Below, one piece after another: positions 4,600 to 5,999 of a DNA stretch of 5,999 nucleotides. The DNA comes from Aestuariivita sp964402685 (lineage in GTDB: Bacteria > Pseudomonadota > Alphaproteobacteria > Rhodobacterales > Rhodobacteraceae). Made by a program: the position numbers and the translations under genes. The notes beneath the pieces are model-generated. The model did no database searches and had not been told where the DNA came from. It worked only from the letters and a program-made list of their open reading frames with translations. Positions within the stretch are counted from its first letter, which is position 1, and every line of letters starts with the position of its first letter. The stretch is from assembly GCA_964402685.1 (NCBI GenBank), contig CAYODE010000213.1, forward strand, positions 1 to 5,999, given 5' to 3'.

Positions 4600-5487
4600 A
4601 TGGGCCTGCAGGCTACGCACATAGAGACCATCACCGTCGGCAATCAGCTTGGTGAGTGCGTCCTTTGGCGTGACAGTGACCAAAGCGTTTGGTGGACGGA
4701 TGTTCAGTCCTGCCGCCTTTATAGGCTCTTATGGCCGTCTCTGGCCCTCACAGTCTATGAAACGCCGGAACGGCTTTGCTCGTTTAGCTTCTTGGCCGGC
4801 ACTGACCAAGAAATTCTGGCCGCTTTTGCTTCAGGCATGGCCATCTACAACCCAGAAGAAAACCACCTACGCTGGCTAGATCGGCCCAAAGAACTTGGCG
4901 GCAGCCTGCGCTTAAATGATGGCCGCACAGACCCTGGCGGACGCTTTTGGGTAGGTTCTATGTCAGAGGATCTTGAACCCTCAGGTAGGCTCTACTGCAT
5001 GGGCGAAGAAGGAATTCTGAATAGCGGACAGGAAGGTATTCGCATCTCAAATGGCACCTGCTGGGCTCCTGACGGCCGGACTATGTATTTTACTGACAGT
5101 CCGTCGAAGGAAATACGCACGTGCCCTTACGATGTAGATTCCGGAGCCACAGGGACTTGGACAACTTTCGCAAGCGTCACAACCGGGGAACCAGACGGGG
5201 CGGTAACAGATGCCGACGGAGTTTACTGGTTCGCCCATTGGGCCGGCGCCTGTGTGACGGGCCTATCGCCACAAGGCGCTATCTTCGGAAAGATCGAAAT
5301 TCCAACACCACATACCACTTGTCCAGCATTAGGCGGACCAAAGGGAAACCTGATGTTCGTAACGTCAGCCTGTCAGGGTTTGGATGCGTCACAAATCGAC
5401 AACAACGCCGGCGGGCTTTTCATTTATGAGACGAACCTTATGGCGTCCGCCAGCGGACAAACCCGCGCATCAATTGGCCGCCGTTAA
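4600..5487 (+). CDS. SMP-30/gluconolactonase/LRE family protein
   Basis: This encodes 295 residues from the ATG at 4600 (297 from 4594), normal for the family. It predicts a six-bladed beta-propeller metal-dependent lactonase, which hydrolyses sugar lactones (gluconolactone, arabinolactone, galactonolactone or similar) to the aldonic acid in the cytoplasm. The four metal- and substrate-site residues are in their usual contexts: E19 in LGECVLW, N106 in LRLNDGRTDPGGRFWVGSM, N151 in SNGTCWAPDGRTMYFTDS, and D199 in PDGAVTDADGVYW. The end (GGLFIYETN) closes the last blade; the final 15 residues are a variable tail. The substrate cannot be told from the sequence, and no sugar transporter or dehydrogenase is adjacent. 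Among phage- and restriction-like genes it looks like cargo. Its own ribosome binding site and an upstream palindrome suggest separate regulation. Confidence 0.9.
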   Translation: MGLQATHIETITVGNQLGECVLWRDSDQSVWWTDVQSCRLYRLLWPSLALTVYETPERLCSFSFLAGTDQEILAAFASGMAIYNPEENHLRWLDRPKELGGSLRLNDGRTDPGGRFWVGSMSEDLEPSGRLYCMGEEGILNSGQEGIRISNGTCWAPDGRTMYFTDSPSKEIRTCPYDVDSGATGTWTTFASVTTGEPDGAVTDADGVYWFAHWAGACVTGLSPQGAIFGKIEIPTPHTTCPALGGPKGNLMFVTSACQGLDASQIDNNAGGLFIYETNLMASASGQTRASIGRR

Positions 5488-5499
5488 AGAGTTTGCCTA

Positions 5500-5844
5500 C
5501 TAACTCATGCCGGCCTTGTAAAACCGGGATCGAGAAATCTCCAGCAACTTGCCAAGCACGCTCCATGCGCCACTTGATTGACGCGGGCCAAGGTCATTCG
5601 CGAGGGTGAAGGCTGGATCAAATGCAGAACCGTCGATTAGTACCACTACATCAAAGCACGGGGCATGATTGGTAGTAGTAGTGGTCCACACTCGCCAGCT
5701 CCCACCAAAGCATGCTCGCTTAAAATTCTTCCAGTCAAGATCAGAGCTTCTAACCCACTGGTTTTGCACTGGTTTATGCACTGGAAACTTGCCCTTAGGA
5801 CTGGATGCGCAGGCGATTGCATGGATGCATGGAGAGGTATTCAC
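5500..5844 (-). CDS. Doubtful small ORF, possible hypothetical protein
   Basis: This would encode 114 residues from a GTG at 5844, with other in-frame GTG codons about 20 and 26 codons later and no proper ribosome binding site. The protein looks partly natural: WKNFKRACFGGSWRVW around residues 38-53, a hydrophobic strand FDVVVLIDG (about 64-72) and an end LLEISRSRFYKAG. The N-terminal part is encoded by short DNA repeats. I recognise no family. It would be convergent with the lactonase gene (stops 12 bp apart) and divergent from the Gp157-like gene. No forward ORF here is more convincing. Confidence 0.3.
   Translation of the reverse strand: MNTSPCIHAIACASSPKGKFPVHKPVQNQWVRSSDLDWKNFKRACFGGSWRVWTTTTTNHAPCFDVVVLIDGSAFDPAFTLANDLGPRQSSGAWSVLGKLLEISRSRFYKAGMS
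5756..5784 (+). repeat. Three CACTGG direct repeats spaced 11 and 12 bp
   Basis: CACTGG occurs at 5756, 5767 and 5779, the last two inside a TGCACTGG octamer. The spacing is close to one helical turn, so all copies face nearly the same side of DNA. A degenerate GACTGG follows at 5799. They lie 80-108 bp upstream of the Gp157-like gene and could be binding sites for an oligomeric protein. Confidence 0.45.
5818..5833 (+). repeat. Tandem duplication of TGCATGGA
   Basis: TGCATGGA is directly repeated head to tail (5818-5825 and 5826-5833), 30 bp upstream of the Gp157-like start. Its centre contains the palindrome TGCA. It may be an operator or chance duplication. Confidence 0.4.
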
Positions 5845-5852
5845 CCCTTACC

Positions 5853-5857
5853 GGAGG
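5853..5857 (+). promoter_or_regulatory. Strong ribosome binding site
   Basis: GGAGG ends 6 nt before the ATG at 5864. It is the best Shine-Dalgarno in the window and is the main evidence that the truncated last frame is a real gene. Confidence 0.75.
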
Positions 5858-5863
5858 CTACCC

Positions 5864-5999
5864 ATGAACCAACTCCATCCCATCCAACTAGGAAACGCAG
5901 TTTCATCTCACCAGCAGCTACGACTGCAACTAATCCGTGAATTCCCTGATGCTGATGAAGAAACCCTGGCCGATACAGTTGAAGGTATTAGCGACCTAC
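5864..5999 (+). CDS. Gp157-like protein, N-terminal part (cut by window end)
   Basis: Forty-five residues are visible from the ATG at 5864, preceded by GGAGG at ideal distance. After a short leader comes a helical segment SHQQLRLQLIREF followed by PDADEETLADTVEGISDL (residues 28-45). The D-x-DEE-x-LADT-x-EGI pattern is characteristic of the N-terminus of siphovirus Gp157-family proteins and related phage or island proteins, which continue as a coiled coil. Gp157 was linked to phage resistance in Streptococcus thermophilus, but its biochemical role is unclear. The rest lies outside the window, so the family call rests on this motif alone. It supports a phage or mobile-element origin for the region. 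Confidence 0.6.
   Translation, partial: MNQLHPIQLGNAVSSHQQLRLQLIREFPDADEETLADTVEGISDL

Larger units (their letters stand above)
5488..5863. other. Stretch without a confident gene, rich in short repeats
   Basis: There are 376 bases between the lactonase stop and the Gp157-like start. They hold a weak hairpin after the lactonase (GAGTT 5489-5493 with AACTC 5502-5506, no T-tract), a GTA/GGT-rich microsatellite (about 5670-5686), three CACTGG repeats (5756-5784), two TGCATGGA copies (5818-5833) and one doubtful minus-strand ORF. No tRNA or recognisable promoter was found. Confidence 0.5.

Noticed and set aside
5121..5429. Forward frame rich in arginine within the lactonase gene
   Set aside because: Shifted frame of the lactonase; arginine-rich composition is typical of a GC-rich shadow.
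5476..5515. GGCCG...CGGCC inverted repeat after the lactonase as a terminator
   Set aside because: The loop would be 30 nt and no T-tract follows; too weak to call.
5665..5940. Forward frame of 91 codons before the right end
   Set aside because: Low-complexity composition, no ribosome binding site, and it overlaps the better supported Gp157-like start at 5864.

Overview
The window looks like accessory, phage- or island-type DNA from an alphaproteobacterium, possibly a marine Rhodobacterales or a Rhizobiales relative. This rests on the protein families present (ParB-domain/DNA methylase fusion, DUF5681 protein, Gp157-like protein), the moderately high GC judged by eye, and weak Shine-Dalgarno use. 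No rRNA, tRNA, CRISPR array or transposase was seen. The taxonomic placement is inference.

Left part (1-3059, + strand): a possible C-terminal end of an upstream gene (2-124) is followed by a short leader with several palindromes. Then come a 226-residue protein of unknown function (193-873) that ends in a terminator-like hairpin, a ParB-fold plus beta-class adenine methyltransferase fusion (917-2257), and a DUF5681 protein (2295-3059). These three run in one direction and look like a phage/island DNA-modification cassette. A similar short palindrome (AAACCC...GGGTTT type) lies directly before the start of both the first protein and the methylase.

Middle part (3062-4525): a GIY-YIG nuclease with a large unassigned N-terminal region is on the minus strand, convergent with the DUF5681 gene (2 bp between stop codons). 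It is divergent from a 67-residue XRE/Cro-type regulator that resembles restriction-modification controller (C) proteins. The 89-bp gap between them holds the strongest non-coding signal of the window: two GAC-N5-GTC dyads 15 bp apart (3966-3976 and 3981-3991) inside a 35-bp near-symmetrical element. This is the layout of known C-protein operators. I infer a self-timed, controller-regulated nuclease, possibly a restriction-like unit whose protective partner may be the neighbouring methylase. A small helical protein of unknown function follows the regulator.

Right part (4600-5999): an SMP-30/gluconolactonase family enzyme, which reads as metabolic cargo, is preceded by a 16-bp near-perfect palindrome. 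A 376-bp stretch (5488-5863) follows, with short direct repeats in near-helical phase and one doubtful minus-strand ORF. The window ends inside a gene with a strong ribosome binding site whose first 45 residues resemble the N-terminus of siphovirus Gp157-like proteins, again pointing to phage or mobile DNA.
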